From positions 1 to 64,000 of the forward strand of contig JAJJLU010003504.1 of the NCBI GenBank assembly GCA_023807065.1: a stretch of 64,000 bases of DNA. Direction: 5' to 3'. Positions 36,910 to 48,100 of the stretch are shown here, piece by piece. The stretch comes from Isotricha intestinalis. Lineage: Eukaryota; Ciliophora; Litostomatea; Vestibuliferida; Isotrichidae. Both the position numbers and the translations under genes were made by a program. The first letter of the stretch is position 1. Each line of letters starts with the position of its first letter. A model generated the notes under the pieces. The model was not told the DNA's origin, searched no databases, and saw nothing but the letters and a program-made list of their open reading frames with translations.

Positions 36910-38343
36910 TTAAGGTTGTCCACCTTTCTTCTTTTTCTTTTTTTTCTTTCCCAGACCAACAATACCTCCACTATAAGTATCATTATTATTATTATTACTA
37001 TTACTAAAATCGATTTTTCCTAAAGTCTTTAATTGAATTCCTGCTTTCTTTTTTTCTTCAAGTGACTTAACATTTTTTTCAATATTAAACTTTTCATATT
37101 TCACATTATCATCATGAAGCCAAATACAATCGTAAATTTCTCCAATATCTTTGTCAACAATAACTTCTTCTCCATTGTATTTCAATATTCTATATTCATT
37201 ATCTACTTTAACTCTTGTTGATAATACAGCTCCTAAAATATATTTTGAATCTTCACTCCATTCAAAATTAACACAACAGAAAAAATTACTTTTACCAATC
37301 AATTCATAATTCTCTAAATTATAATATTCAACATCTCCATTTAAACTTCCAAAACCACATAAAGCTAAAATTCTACTATCAGGAGAAATTTTTATATTAT
37401 TAAATTTCCCAATGACAATTTCTTTAATATAATTACCATTTTTATCGTAAAAAGAAGTTTTTGAAGGTAAATGTCCTGCAACAATAATGAAATTTTCTCC
37501 ATTTGGTAACCAACAAAAATCATGAATTGGTCCTTCTGGAAGATTAAATTTGGTAAATTTCATTGTTTGTAAATTATAATAATATAAATTAGATTGACCA
37601 TAATATGATTTATTTGATGTATTATCATTTATTGCATTCACTAATATATATTTATTATCTGGAGAAATTCTTAATTTCATTCTATCTGTTAATGATATTT
37701 CTATTTCTTTCATTGGTTTTGATAAATCTTTTATATTATATACTGAAAAATAACATATTTTTTTCTTTTCATTTATTTGAATATTTTTCCCAACCAAAAG
37801 TAAATTTTCCTTTTCTTCTTTATCATTAATATATTCTGCTATTTCATAAGCAATAATATTCTCTAATTTCCCAATTAAGTTTTTCTCTTTATCATAGATT
37901 TCAATAGAATTTTTATTATGGAAAAAAAACAGTTCATCATTTTTAGAATATGAAATTTGAGGCCATTCAGATTTAGGATGAGTAGTAGAATGTAAACAAA
38001 AAACTAATTTAATATCATTATTATTGGAAATATCATATATTTTTAAATTTTCATTTCCAACAGTTGGCTTTTGAATTATAGTTAAATAATTTCCTGAAGG
38101 AGAAAAATCAACAGCTGCTACTAATTCCAAATCATTAAAATCTTTTATGATATTAAAATCTTTTGTTAAATATAATGATAAATGACCATTGTTTAAAATA
38201 CAAAAATGATTTTTTGATGATATTATATGAGAACATTCTTCTAATTTAAATTCTTTATCTGTTTTTGATAAGAAAGGAGATAAAGAAAAACAACCTTTTT
38301 TATCACGGATTAATATTTTATAAGGTTTTGAAGTTGATTCCAT
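36910..38343 (-). CDS. EIF2A: Translation initiation factor eIF2A
   Basis: A 477-residue protein with the repeated-strand pattern of the eIF2A beta-propeller. Diagnostic blocks are FSPSGNYLTIIQKP near residue 85, then WPQISYSKNDELFFF, GPIHDFCWLPNGENFIIVAG, LPSKTSFYDKNGN, ISPDSRILALCGFGSLNGDVE and WSEDSKYILGAVLSTRVKVD. These correspond in order to the conserved blades of eIF2A, including the GFG-L-G motif. eIF2A is a monomeric factor implicated in non-canonical initiation. The C-terminus after the propeller is shorter than in animals (~585 residues) and ends in a Lys-rich GLGKKKKKKKKGG. The N-terminal half is consistent with the family, not with eIF3b. Confidence 0.87.
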   Translation of the reverse strand: MESTSKPYKILIRDKKGCFSLSPFLSKTDKEFKLEECSHIISSKNHFCILNNGHLSLYLTKDFNIIKDFNDLELVAAVDFSPSGNYLTIIQKPTVGNENLKIYDISNNNDIKLVFCLHSTTHPKSEWPQISYSKNDELFFFHNKNSIEIYDKEKNLIGKLENIIAYEIAEYINDKEEKENLLLVGKNIQINEKKKICYFSVYNIKDLSKPMKEIEISLTDRMKLRISPDNKYILVNAINDNTSNKSYYGQSNLYYYNLQTMKFTKFNLPEGPIHDFCWLPNGENFIIVAGHLPSKTSFYDKNGNYIKEIVIGKFNNIKISPDSRILALCGFGSLNGDVEYYNLENYELIGKSNFFCCVNFEWSEDSKYILGAVLSTRVKVDNEYRILKYNGEEVIVDKDIGEIYDCIWLHDDNVKYEKFNIEKNVKSLEEKKKAGIQLKTLGKIDFSNSNNNNNDTYSGGIVGLGKKKKKKKKGGQP

Positions 38344-38422
38344 TAAAAGAAAATAATAATAAAATTTAATAACTATATTTAGAGAGAATTATTTAATTTA
38401 AATATATTTATTAATTATACTT

Positions 38423-39232
38423 TTAAATTATTTCTTTAAATATTTTTACATCTTTACTTCCATCAATATTATAACTTGTTATTTTTATTATTTTTCTTTT
38501 TACTCCATTTTCTCTTATAATTCTTTCTTCTTTACTAATTCTTTCAACTCCTTTAGGTAAATTAAAATCATCATTATCATAATCTTCTTCTTTTTTAATC
38601 AACTCACTTTTTTTTTTATTGATTTCTTCAATTTCTTTTTTAGATTCTTCATACTTATCATCATTTTTAGAAACAAATTTATTAGAAAAGAGAATAACAG
38701 TACATTTATTATAAGTAGAATGTTCTCCAGTAGAAACACCAACATCCACAAATTCTTCATTAAAAAATACTTTTCTCATTTCTCTATCTTTATCACCATC
38801 ATTTACTATAATATTCATTGTAATCATTTCAGGAATTGAAGCACCAAAATCTATACTTTGTTTAATTTCATCTCCATAATAAACACCATATTTATTTATA
38901 ATAGAAGTTAAATTCACTTTTTTAGCTTTTGATATATCATCATATTTTTGTATTTCATTCATATAATCATGAGCAATGTGAGTTAATCCAGGACTATATT
39001 TTAATTTAGAAATTGGATTTGAATTTTCTAAAAATTCTGCTGCTTCAACAAATGCATCTGAACCTTCATTTGTCATTAGTCCAATCATATTTGGTAAACT
39101 TAATATTCTTCCTTTAAAAAATTTTATATATGATCTAACTTTTTCACTATATTTTTTAGGGTCTTTTCTACATAAATTTAGTTCTTCTATTACTTTACTT
39201 CTAAATTCTTCATTATTTTTTATTTTATCCAT
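38423..39232 (-). CDS. CAP (SCP/PR1) domain protein, intracellular type
   Basis: A 269-residue protein with one CAP-superfamily domain in residues ~8-195: VIEELNLCRKDPKKYSEKV is the first helix with its N-x-x-R-x-x-P, LKYSPGLTHIAHDYMNEI the second, and a central strand ends in EEFVDVGVSTGEHSTYNKCT. There is no signal peptide, and cysteines are few, unlike secreted CAP proteins. The C-terminal ~70 residues are charged, with a repeated KRKIIKITSYN-type strand. Some CAP domains bind sterols or lipids; the activity here is unknown. It shares a 31-base divergent spacer with the coiled-coil gene at 39264. A second CAP gene lies at the right edge. Confidence 0.82.
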   Translation of the reverse strand: MDKIKNNEEFRSKVIEELNLCRKDPKKYSEKVRSYIKFFKGRILSLPNMIGLMTNEGSDAFVEAAEFLENSNPISKLKYSPGLTHIAHDYMNEIQKYDDISKAKKVNLTSIINKYGVYYGDEIKQSIDFGASIPEMITMNIIVNDGDKDREMRKVFFNEEFVDVGVSTGEHSTYNKCTVILFSNKFVSKNDDKYEESKKEIEEINKKKSELIKKEEDYDNDDFNLPKGVERISKEERIIRENGVKRKIIKITSYNIDGSKDVKIFKEII

Positions 39233-39263
39233 TTATTTATTTTAAAAATTTAAATTTTAAAAA
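39233..39263. promoter_or_regulatory. 31-bp divergent promoter spacer
   Basis: Thirty-one A+T-only or nearly A+T-only bases separate the start codons of the CAP gene (minus) and the coiled-coil gene (plus). It contains the palindrome-like aaatttaaatttt. Core promoters must overlap each other or the coding regions. Confidence 0.45.
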
Positions 39264-42223
39264 ATGTCATCAAATATAAATGAAAATCATAATCCTAATG
39301 TAAGTCTAAATAATGAAAATGAGTTAAATGAAGATTTTGATGAAAATAATCCTATAATAACAACTCGTTCTCATAAAAATTTAAACACATCAGCAGATTG
39401 GTTATTATATTTTAAAAAAGCAAAAATAGATTTAGAAGTAATAAATAAAGCATTATTAAATAATGTTGAAAGTATAGATAAAGAGAATATAAAATTGAAA
39501 GGAGTTATTAAAGAATTAATTTTAGATTTACAACAAAAAGAATATTCACTTGGACAAAGTCATAAAATAATAAATAAATTAAAAGACCAATATACTAATT
39601 TAATTAAAGAATATTCTATTCTTGATAATCAAAATAAAAAATTAGAGGAAATATTCAAGAAATAAATAAACAAAATGAACTAATGATTAAATATAATAGT
39701 AATTATGATAAAATTCTTAAACAAAATGAATCTTTAAAAAATGAATTGGAAAAAATAAAAAAAGAGAAAATAAATTTAAAATCTAATTTAAATAATAAAA
39801 CAAGTGAATTTAATAAAAAAGAAAAAGAATATAATGAATCAAATATTCTTTTAAATGATATAAAATCAAAAAGTGAAAATTTTATTGTAATGATAAAAGA
39901 AAGAGAAAAAATAATTAATGAATGTAATAATAAAATAAATGAATTAACTAATGAAATAGAAAGAAAAGATGAACAGTTGAAATTAATGGTTAATTTTTCA
40001 AAAAATTTAAATAATGAAAATAAAAGTAATGTTAAAGAATTAACTAAACAAGCAGTTCAAACAATAAAATTATTTTATTCAAATTTAAATAAAAACAATG
40101 ATATCTTTGAAGATGAAAATTCAAATAAAATTTTCATTTCTGATAAAGATGATTTTAACTTAAAAAATTTAGAAAATGAAATTATTTCAAATAAACAAAA
40201 ATGCTCTTTTAAATTACAAGAAGGAATAAATTCACATTTATTTATTCCAAATAATAATAAAGCTTTAACTAAAGAATTTTTAGTTAATATGAATTTTAAA
40301 ACTGAATTATTAAAATATGAATTATATTCAAGTTTAATAAGAGAATTTCAAATAGTTAATTTTTTAAAAGAAATATTTAGAAAAATCGAATTTGATAATA
40401 ATGATGAATCATTTAATAATATAACAAATAAAATTATTATTTTAAAAAATGAATATGAATTAAGTGAAAAAGGAAAAGAAAAATTATTAATGGAAAATAT
40501 AAATTTAAAAGAAAGAATTAAAGAATTAGATTTATATGTAATGAAAATGAAAAATGATTTTTCAGATAAATTAAAAAAAATGAAAGATAAAATTGAAAGT
40601 ATAATAAATGCATATGGAGTAAAAATTCAAATGTGTAATAATAAATATATACAATTAAAAAATAAATATTTAAATGAAATAACATTACTTAAATCTCAAA
40701 TAAATAATGATAATATAGAATTATCAAAATTAAAAGCAAAATTAAATAATAATAATTTAAATAATCAAATACCTTTACAAGATAATTATATATTAAATAA
40801 TAATAATAATGTTTCATTTAATCCAAAAACAATTGATGAAGAAACTAATACTCCTAATAATTATTTTAATAATGATTTTGATAAATATAATTCAATTAAA
40901 AATAATTCTATTTCAAAACCTATTTCTTTTAAATTATCTCCTTCTCAAAGTTTAAAAGATATAAAATATCAAAATGATTTTGATAATGAACAATTTAATA
41001 ATAATTATAATAATTCATATTTAAATTTTAACTCAAATATTAATTCAATTCCTCAAAATGAAACAATTAGAAATAATAATAATGAAAGTTTTAATGAAAA
41101 AAATTACAAAATTAAAAAATTAGAAAATGAAAAATTAAAAGATGAAATATCTAGATTAAAAGAAGAAATAATTAATTTATTAAATGAAATGAATAAATTA
41201 AGAGAAAATTCAAATAATAATAAAGAAAACGATATTCAAAGGAAATGTAATAATTGTATATATACAGAAAATAAAATAAATGATTTTATAAATGAAGTTC
41301 CATTATCTCAATTTAAAGATATAAAAAGATTTTATTTAAATTTTGAAAAAGAATTAAAAAAATTTGAAACAAAATTATTAAATTTAATAACTCAAATATC
41401 ATATATGAAGCAACAAATATCATCAGAGAGAATAGAGAAAAAAAATATATCATCAGTTAACTTTTCAGATTTAATAAATGACATTCAGAAATTACTTAAT
41501 ATCCTTTCAAATATATATAATAAAAATATGAATGATAATTCATCTAAAATTCCAATATTAGAAAAAATATTAAATTTTATGAATAATATTATATATCAAC
41601 AAATAAAAAATGAATCATCAGAAAGTGATTCAAGTACAAATAGTGATTATACAGAGAAGAAAAAAAATATTGATAATCAATTAAATAATGTATTTACAAA
41701 AATTAACGTTAGTAGTTTTTCAACTTCAGAATTAAGAAAATTTCATTTTATTTATGATAATAAATCACTTGAAGAAATAGTTCAAATATATATTGAAAAA
41801 TGTGAAACTATTAAAAATCATTTAAATAATATTAAATTAAATTTTGATACTGAATTAACTGATAATGAAGAAAATTATGTTTATGGAAATAATAAAAATG
41901 ATGGAAATATTTTTTTAAGTTCTTCTTATAAAATAGTAAATGAAGAAATTATTAAATTAAAAAAGAAAGAATTTGAACATGAAAGTTTAGTTGAATTAAT
42001 AAAAAATTTTTTAATTGCTGAAGAAATTATTTTTAAAAGAGGAAAAAATAAAGAAATAATATATCAATTTTCAGATAAAATATATCAAATTTTTGAACAA
42101 ACATGTAATTATAAAATAGATGATTTTGAAGATATTGGAATTTTTGATAGAAAACTTTCAATTAAATTACTTAGTATATATAAATTACAATTAAATTTTC
42201 CTATCAATCAATTTTTTAATTAA
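39264..42223 (+). CDS. Long coiled-coil protein with a one-base frame break near 39650
   Basis: The first frame (39264-39665) encodes an N-terminal segment (TSADWLLYFKKAKIDLEVIN) and the start of a coiled coil, then stops at TAA. The next frame is open from 39638 on and continues the coil. Its first codons read IQEINKQNELM, matching the coil character of the end of frame 1 (NQNKKLEE). Adding one A in the GGAAA run at 39649-39651 would join them as KLEENIQEINKQNELM. The joined protein would be ~985 residues: a coiled coil to ~residue 520, an Asn-rich linker, a second coil, and a C-terminal helical domain (SISIKLLSIYKLQ-like end). The function is unknown, probably cytoskeletal. The break is most simply a homopolymer length error, or a true mutation or -1 frameshift. 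Confidence 0.75.
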
Positions 42224-42324
42224 TTATTGTAAATTTAAATAATTTAAAAATTAAATTTCATATTTTTCAAAATATAATATTAACTTGTATAATAATATAA
42301 AAATTTACAAAAATAAAAATACAT

Positions 42325-42975
42325 TTATTTTTTTTTATTTCCTAAAAAATAAGTAATGATTCCAGTCAAAACAATAAGAATAAAAATAAGTACTAAAGAA
42401 GTAATAATAATAGTAAATCTACTATTTCTTTCATTTCTTATATTTAAATCCACATCATCAGGTAAATTATTATTATTTAATCCAAAACCTAAATTATATT
42501 CTTTATTTCTATTTGATTCAAAATTTTGTTGTATTTCAACTTTACCAATAATATCACTATCATTATTAGAATTATTTGGTGATTTATTATTATTATTCTC
42601 ATCATTTGTTATTAATTCTATTTTTTGTTTATCTTTTACATTTGAATTCACTTCATCTATTCCTAAAATTATTGCTTTATTTGCTTTTTGATTTATATAT
42701 TTATCTTGTGATGATTGAAATTTAGAAAGTAAATTTTGAAATTCCATTTTATAATTTTTTAATTTTGAACCAAATTGTTGTTGAATACCTAAATTATTTA
42801 CTTCTTCTTCCATTATTTTTAAATTATTTTCCCCTTCTTTTATCATAGTATTAGCAGTTAAAATTACATTTTCAATTTTATCCCTTGATAAAGTAGAAAA
42901 GCTTTTAATTAAATTCCTCAAATTAACAATTAAAGAATTTAAATTATCTTCGTTTTCCAAATATCGTTCTGACAT
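42325..42975 (-). CDS. Tail-anchored Vti1-like Q-SNARE or relative
   Basis: 216 residues from ATG 42975 (MSERYLENEDNL). The open frame extends further upstream but overlaps the next gene and is non-coding in character. Residues ~10-95 resemble the three-helix V-SNARE N-terminal domain: SLIVNLRNLIKSFSTLSRDK, an IKEGENNLKIMEEEVNNLG helix like the E-L-L-x-x-M-E-x-E of Vti1, and KLKNYKMEFQNLLSKFQSS. The C-terminus has one membrane helix (TIIITSLVLIFILIVLTGIITYF) and a short KKK tail, as in tail-anchored SNAREs. The expected ~60-residue SNARE motif before the anchor is not evident: that region is Asn-rich. So this is either a highly diverged SNARE or a non-fusogenic relative. Confidence 0.55.
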   Translation of the reverse strand: MSERYLENEDNLNSLIVNLRNLIKSFSTLSRDKIENVILTANTMIKEGENNLKIMEEEVNNLGIQQQFGSKLKNYKMEFQNLLSKFQSSQDKYINQKANKAIILGIDEVNSNVKDKQKIELITNDENNNNKSPNNSNNDSDIIGKVEIQQNFESNRNKEYNLGFGLNNNNLPDDVDLNIRNERNSRFTIIITSLVLIFILIVLTGIITYFLGNKKK

Positions 42976-43055
42976 AATGAAAAAAAAATTAAAAATCAAA
43001 ATAAAAAAGTATAATAGATGAAAGAGAAAAAAATTAATTATCCAAATAAAAAAAA

Positions 43056-43631
43056 ATGGCAAAAGGAACTCATTCAAAGCGTCATAAATACAATATGAGA
43101 TTGATTCGTAAATTAATGGAAGAAAAAGTGTTTGGTCCTCGTGACTCAGCAACAAGTGATCGTTTACTAAAGAGAACATACGGAACAGGAGATGAGTCAA
43201 TAATAACAAGAAAAAAAAATGCCTTTCGATATCCAAATGATCCAAACTCAGAATTTCCACAAGAAAAAAGACCAGTTTATCTTGATAGAAGAGCTGCTTC
43301 TCTTCCTATTCAATATCGTATTAAAAATTATGGAGAAAAAAAAAAAAATAGAGTTAAAAGAGAAATGGAAGAATTACTCAGAAAAGAAATTGAAAAAGCT
43401 AATGGAAACTTTAATGATGGAAAAATAATTGATATTGATGATATGGGAGAATTAGTTAAAGATGTTGAAAATATGGATATTGAAGGTAAAAATAAAAATA
43501 AAAAATATAAAGAAAAAGATATTGGAATGGATTTAGATGAAGTTATTGGAAATAAAAGACATGTTATTAAAAAAATTAAAAGAAATGGATATAGACATAA
43601 AAGAAAAAGTAAAAATATTATGAATTTTTAA
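43056..43631 (+). CDS. Small basic protein, probably nucleolar or ribosome-associated
   Basis: A 191-residue protein with a strongly basic N-terminus (MAKGTHSKRHKYNMRLIRKL), a compositionally distinct first ~90 residues with little low complexity (RDSATSDRLLKRTYGTGDES, RPVYLDRRAASLPIQYRIKN), an acidic middle (DIDDMGELVKDVENMDIE) and a basic C-terminus (RNGYRHKRKSKNIMNF). The DNA of the N-terminal part is less A+T-rich than its neighbours, as expected for a conserved, well-expressed gene. The basic ends recall small ribosome-biogenesis proteins, but I cannot name the family. It is divergent from the Vti1-like gene, 80 bases between starts. Confidence 0.65.
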   Translation: MAKGTHSKRHKYNMRLIRKLMEEKVFGPRDSATSDRLLKRTYGTGDESIITRKKNAFRYPNDPNSEFPQEKRPVYLDRRAASLPIQYRIKNYGEKKKNRVKREMEELLRKEIEKANGNFNDGKIIDIDDMGELVKDVENMDIEGKNKNKKYKEKDIGMDLDEVIGNKRHVIKKIKRNGYRHKRKSKNIMNF

Positions 43632-43713
43632 ACCTTATTTTTTAATTTTTTTGAAATATAATTTTTTTAAATAATTTTATATTAATGTTTAATTAATATA
43701 TATTAATATAAAT

Positions 43714-44928
43714 TTATATTAAGCTCATTTCATATTCTTCTTCTTTTAATTTATTTCTTTTTGAATATTGAAATATTATTATAATAAATAAAAAAATAGA
43801 AATAACAATCACATTAAAAAAAGATAATTTTGGATTTTTATTTATTTTTTTAAACCAAATAATTTCTTCTTTTTCTAAGTTAAATATAATATCATATTTT
43901 TTGAAAAACAATGAACCAAAAATCCAAGGCATTGAATTATCTTCTTCTCTAAATAAAATTTGAAAATATAATTTTGTTTTATGTATTTTAAACAAATCTA
44001 AATAATTAAATGTAAAGTTATAATTAATATTATTAAAGTGAAAATTTAATATATCTAATTCCTTAATATTTACATTATTATCATTATTACAATAAAAAAA
44101 AGTATATGAAAATTTGTCTATAATATTTGTTTCTATTTTTCCTTCAAAACACAGTTTTTTTTCAATATATTTCTTAAAAAAATTATTAAAAAAAATAACT
44201 TTAATTTTTTTATTAGCAATAAAACTTTCAATTTGAATATCTAAAGTAGATGATAAATATTCTTTAATAATGATATTTCCTATAAAAATAGAATCAAATT
44301 TAAAATCCCAAGTACTATCCATAATATTTCTATAATAATCTTTATAAATTATTAAATCTTTATTATTTTCATATTCTAAACCAAAAATTATTTCACCATA
44401 ATTATTATTATTATATTGAATACAAAAAGTACTTTTATTTATAATATTATTCTTCTTTAATCCTGTAATAAAATCAGTAATTTCATTATATTCATTATTC
44501 CAATCATCCCATTTTCCTCCACTAATTGCATCATATATTTTTCTTCCTAATCCTAAATAAGAAATTGAATTATTTATTAAATAAAAATCTATTGTAGAAC
44601 TTTCATTATTTTCAAATATAAAAGTATCACTTGATTCTATTGCTTTATCTATATTATCTTTAAATATATATTTTATATTTGATTTATTTTTATAAGTAGA
44701 AGATAATTTGTAATTAAATTTATTATTTGATATATATATTGGATTAAATGATATAGAAATAAATAATGGAATTGTTTGAATTGGTTTTCCTATATTTAAA
44801 TTAACATAAATATTATTTTCATAAAAATTTCTTATTTCTAAATTCCAAAAAGGAATTTTTAAAATTTTAGTGCATTCTAAATAATTAATGAAAAAAATAA
44901 GATTAAAAACCCAAAACTTAAAATTCAT
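43714..44928 (-). CDS. Pepsin-fold (A1) membrane protein lacking catalytic motifs
   Basis: A 404-residue protein. Residues 1-20 look like a signal peptide (FKFWVFNLIFFINYLECT). The aspartic-protease fold follows: YVNLNIGKPIQTIPLFISIS is the strand that normally ends in the first catalytic DTGS, and here the position is FISISFNP without Asp. Later FCIQYNNNNYGEIIFG matches the LGG/GEL loop. STLDIQIESF matches the second DTG(T/S) site with Asp kept but Thr-Gly replaced. MPWIFGSLFFKKYDIIFNLE matches the terminal W-I-L-G-D-x-F-x-x-x-x-x-V-F-D. A single membrane helix lies at ~375-393 with a short cytosolic tail. The fold assignment is from these motifs in order. Without the first Asp it should be inactive as a peptidase; a receptor or binding role is inferred. 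Confidence 0.7.
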   Translation of the reverse strand: MNFKFWVFNLIFFINYLECTKILKIPFWNLEIRNFYENNIYVNLNIGKPIQTIPLFISISFNPIYISNNKFNYKLSSTYKNKSNIKYIFKDNIDKAIESSDTFIFENNESSTIDFYLINNSISYLGLGRKIYDAISGGKWDDWNNEYNEITDFITGLKKNNIINKSTFCIQYNNNNYGEIIFGLEYENNKDLIIYKDYYRNIMDSTWDFKFDSIFIGNIIIKEYLSSTLDIQIESFIANKKIKVIFFNNFFKKYIEKKLCFEGKIETNIIDKFSYTFFYCNNDNNVNIKELDILNFHFNNINYNFTFNYLDLFKIHKTKLYFQILFREEDNSMPWIFGSLFFKKYDIIFNLEKEEIIWFKKINKNPKLSFFNVIVISIFLFIIIIFQYSKRNKLKEEEYEMSLI

Positions 44929-45128
44929 ATTTCAAATAAAAATAAAAAGAAACATAATATAATTAAATAATTAAATAATAAAAAAAGTCTTAATTCTAAA
45001 TCTCAAAAAAAGTAATAATAACACTAAACAAGTAAATTAAAATATATTTTTATATTTTTAATTAATAATTTTAAATTTTTACTTTTTATTTATATTCAAA
45101 TATAAAATATAAAATACATAATTTAAAA

Positions 45129-45144
45129 TATATATATATATATA
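45129..45144. repeat. (TA)8 microsatellite
   Basis: Eight TA dinucleotides lie in the 265-base spacer between the pepsin-like gene and the IQ-repeat gene. It is a simple sequence and probably polymorphic. Confidence 0.8.
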
Positions 45145-45193
45145 ATCATTATAAGAATAAAAAAAGATTAATCACAAATAATATTCATTTATC

Positions 45194-48100
45194 TTATTTT
45201 TTAATATTATTAACAATAATATTGAAAAAAGCAGATCTAATTTTATTTGGTTTTTCATTATAATTATTAGTCAAATTTTTATTAACATAAATTTCTTTAT
45301 CATTAAAAATAATACTTCCTGAAGATTCAATTGTAATTTCTTTATTTTTTTTTTTATTTTTATTTATTCTTTTTTGAGATTTTCTTGGTGAATCATTACT
45401 ATCAATTGTTCCTCTAATAACAATAAAATTATTATTGATTTTATTTTCTTTAGCATTATTATTTTTTACTTCATCATCTATTATTTTTGTGTTTATGAAT
45501 ATTTTTTTTTTTTTCATATTTTTATCATTACTATAATTATTATTGTTATTTTGATATTGAAGTGTTTCTTTTTTTACTTCTTCTTTATAATTTTTAGTTA
45601 TTGGAACTGAAATATCATTTGTTTTCTTTATTTTATTAATCCCTTTTTCTACTTTATTTTCTTTTAAACTTTTTTTCTTTTCTTTTATTATTGGTTTATT
45701 TTCAGAAATTAAATTTTTATTCTTTAAATTATTAATTGTATCTTCTTTATCATTCATTTCTTTAATTTCAATATTAAAGTTATTATTGTTTTTAGAAAGA
45801 GAATTCTTATTCTCACCTTCTTTTATATTCTTTTCATAATTATTTTCATTAACGTTAATATTAATATTAACATTAAGATTACCATTATTATTATTTTCAT
45901 TCTCTTTAATATTATCTTTATTAATAATAATATTATCATTAATCTTTTTCAACTCTTTATTTTTATAAATTATATTTTTAAAATCTTTTAAAACATTTCT
46001 CCTAGTAGAATTAACAATACATTCCCTTAATATAATCTTAAATACTTTTACCATAATTATTTTCTTATGAAAAAATTTAACATTAATCAAATATTTTTTA
46101 CGAAATAAATAATATTTAAAATTCCTTTGAATGACTAAAATTTTTTTTATTTCATTTTCATAATTAACAATATATTTCTTATGAAAATAAAATAATTTCC
46201 CAATAAATTTTTTATGAATAAAGAAATGACTTTTTGAAGTAATATTTTTACTTTTTAAATAAACTTTACTTTCATAAACATCTTGAGCTAAATTTTTCGC
46301 ATCTTCAAAATCATATAAATTATCATTAATGTTATCATTATTATTAAAATCTTTATTTTTAATTTTATTAAAATCACCATTGACAATATCATTTAATAAT
46401 TTTGTTTTATCAGAAAAATTTAAAATTAATTGACTTGTAATTCCAGAATATTTAATATCAGCAGCTTTAAAACAAAATAAATCATCTCTTAAATCATTTC
46501 CTTTCTCAACTAATTTTTTTAATACTTTTAAATTACTTCCAATTTCACAATAAGGTCTTGGAAAAGATTTTATTCCTGTTCCATTTCCTTTTAAAATTTT
46601 TAATAATTTTTCATTTTCTCCTTCAATTTCTTCTTTCAATATTGTTAATTTTATTACTTTTTCTTCACGTAATATCTCTAAAAATTTTAATGATTTAATT
46701 TTCTTTTTTATTTTTTTTATTAAATATCTATAATTATCTCTTTTTAATTCATAATTTAATTTTTCGATAAAATTTATAATTTTTGTTTTAAAAATTTTAA
46801 ATTTTTTTCTTATTTTATATCCTTCAAATATACTTTTTATTTTTATTGTATTTTCTTTTAATTTTAAGAATTGTTTTCTTTTGTTTTTTCCCTTTATTGT
46901 CTTTTGGATTTTTATTGTTTTTCTTATTAAAGTATTCAAATATTTTCTTATTTTATATCCTTTATATAATTTTTGAATTAATATTACTTTTGATTTGTAA
47001 TTTTTGAAATTTTTCTTTGTTTTATATCCTTTGTATATTTTTTGAATTAATATTACTTTAGATTTATAATTTTTAAAATAATTTTTAGCTTTATATCCTC
47101 TATAAATTTTTTGAATTAATATTACTTTAGATTTATAATTTTGAAAATATTTTTTAGCTTTATATCCTCTATAAATTTTTTGAATTAATATTACTTTAGA
47201 TTTATAATTTTGAAAATTTTTTTTTACTTTATAACCTTTATATATTTTTTGAATTAATATTACTTTCGATTTATAATTTTGAAATTTCCTTTTTACTTTA
47301 TAACCTTTATAAATTTTCTGAATTATTAATGCTTTATTTCTTATATTATTTATTTGATTTTGAATTTTTTTTCCTCTAAACATCTTTTGAATGGTGATTG
47401 AATTTAGTATTATTCTTTTAAATCTTTCTTTATATTTCTTTTGAATAAAAATAGTTTTTAATTTCAAATATTTTAAACTTTTCCTTTTTAAATATCCTCT
47501 AATAAATTTTCCAATTATAATACTTTTATATTTTAAATCCTTAAATTTCTTTTGACCAATAAATCCTTTATAAACTTTTTGAATTAATATACTTTTTTTT
47601 CTTAAATTATTAATTTTTTTTCTAATTAAATATCCTTTAATCATTTTTTGAATAAAAAAAACTTTATTTCTTAAATTAGAAATTTTATTTCTTTGAAAAA
47701 TTCCTTTATAAATTTTTTGAATTAAAATAGATTTTTTTTTTAAATTATTTATCTTTTCTCTTTCTTTATATCCTCTGTAAAATTTTTGAATTATTAAACT
47801 TTTTTTTCTTAGTTTATTTAATCTAATTTGAACAATAAATCTAAGAATAATTGATTGAATTTTAATTACTTTTTTTAAATCAGTTATTTTATTTTTAATT
47901 AAGATTGTTCTAAAATATTTTTGTATTTTTAATGTTTTTTTTCTTAAATCAATAAATTTTTTTTTTACAACAAAACCTTTATAACATTTAGTTATTTTAA
48001 TAATTGAATTTCTTAACTTTTTTATATATTTTCTTTGAATATAAGCTCTGTAATTTTTTTGAATTATTATAGTTTTATCTCTTAAATTTTTTATTTTTTC

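Noticed and set aside
42976..43260. Upstream extension of the Vti1-like frame
   Set aside because: It overlaps the well-formed basic protein gene on the other strand, is Phe/Leu/His-rich like antisense DNA, and the ATG at 42975 begins a normal N-terminus.
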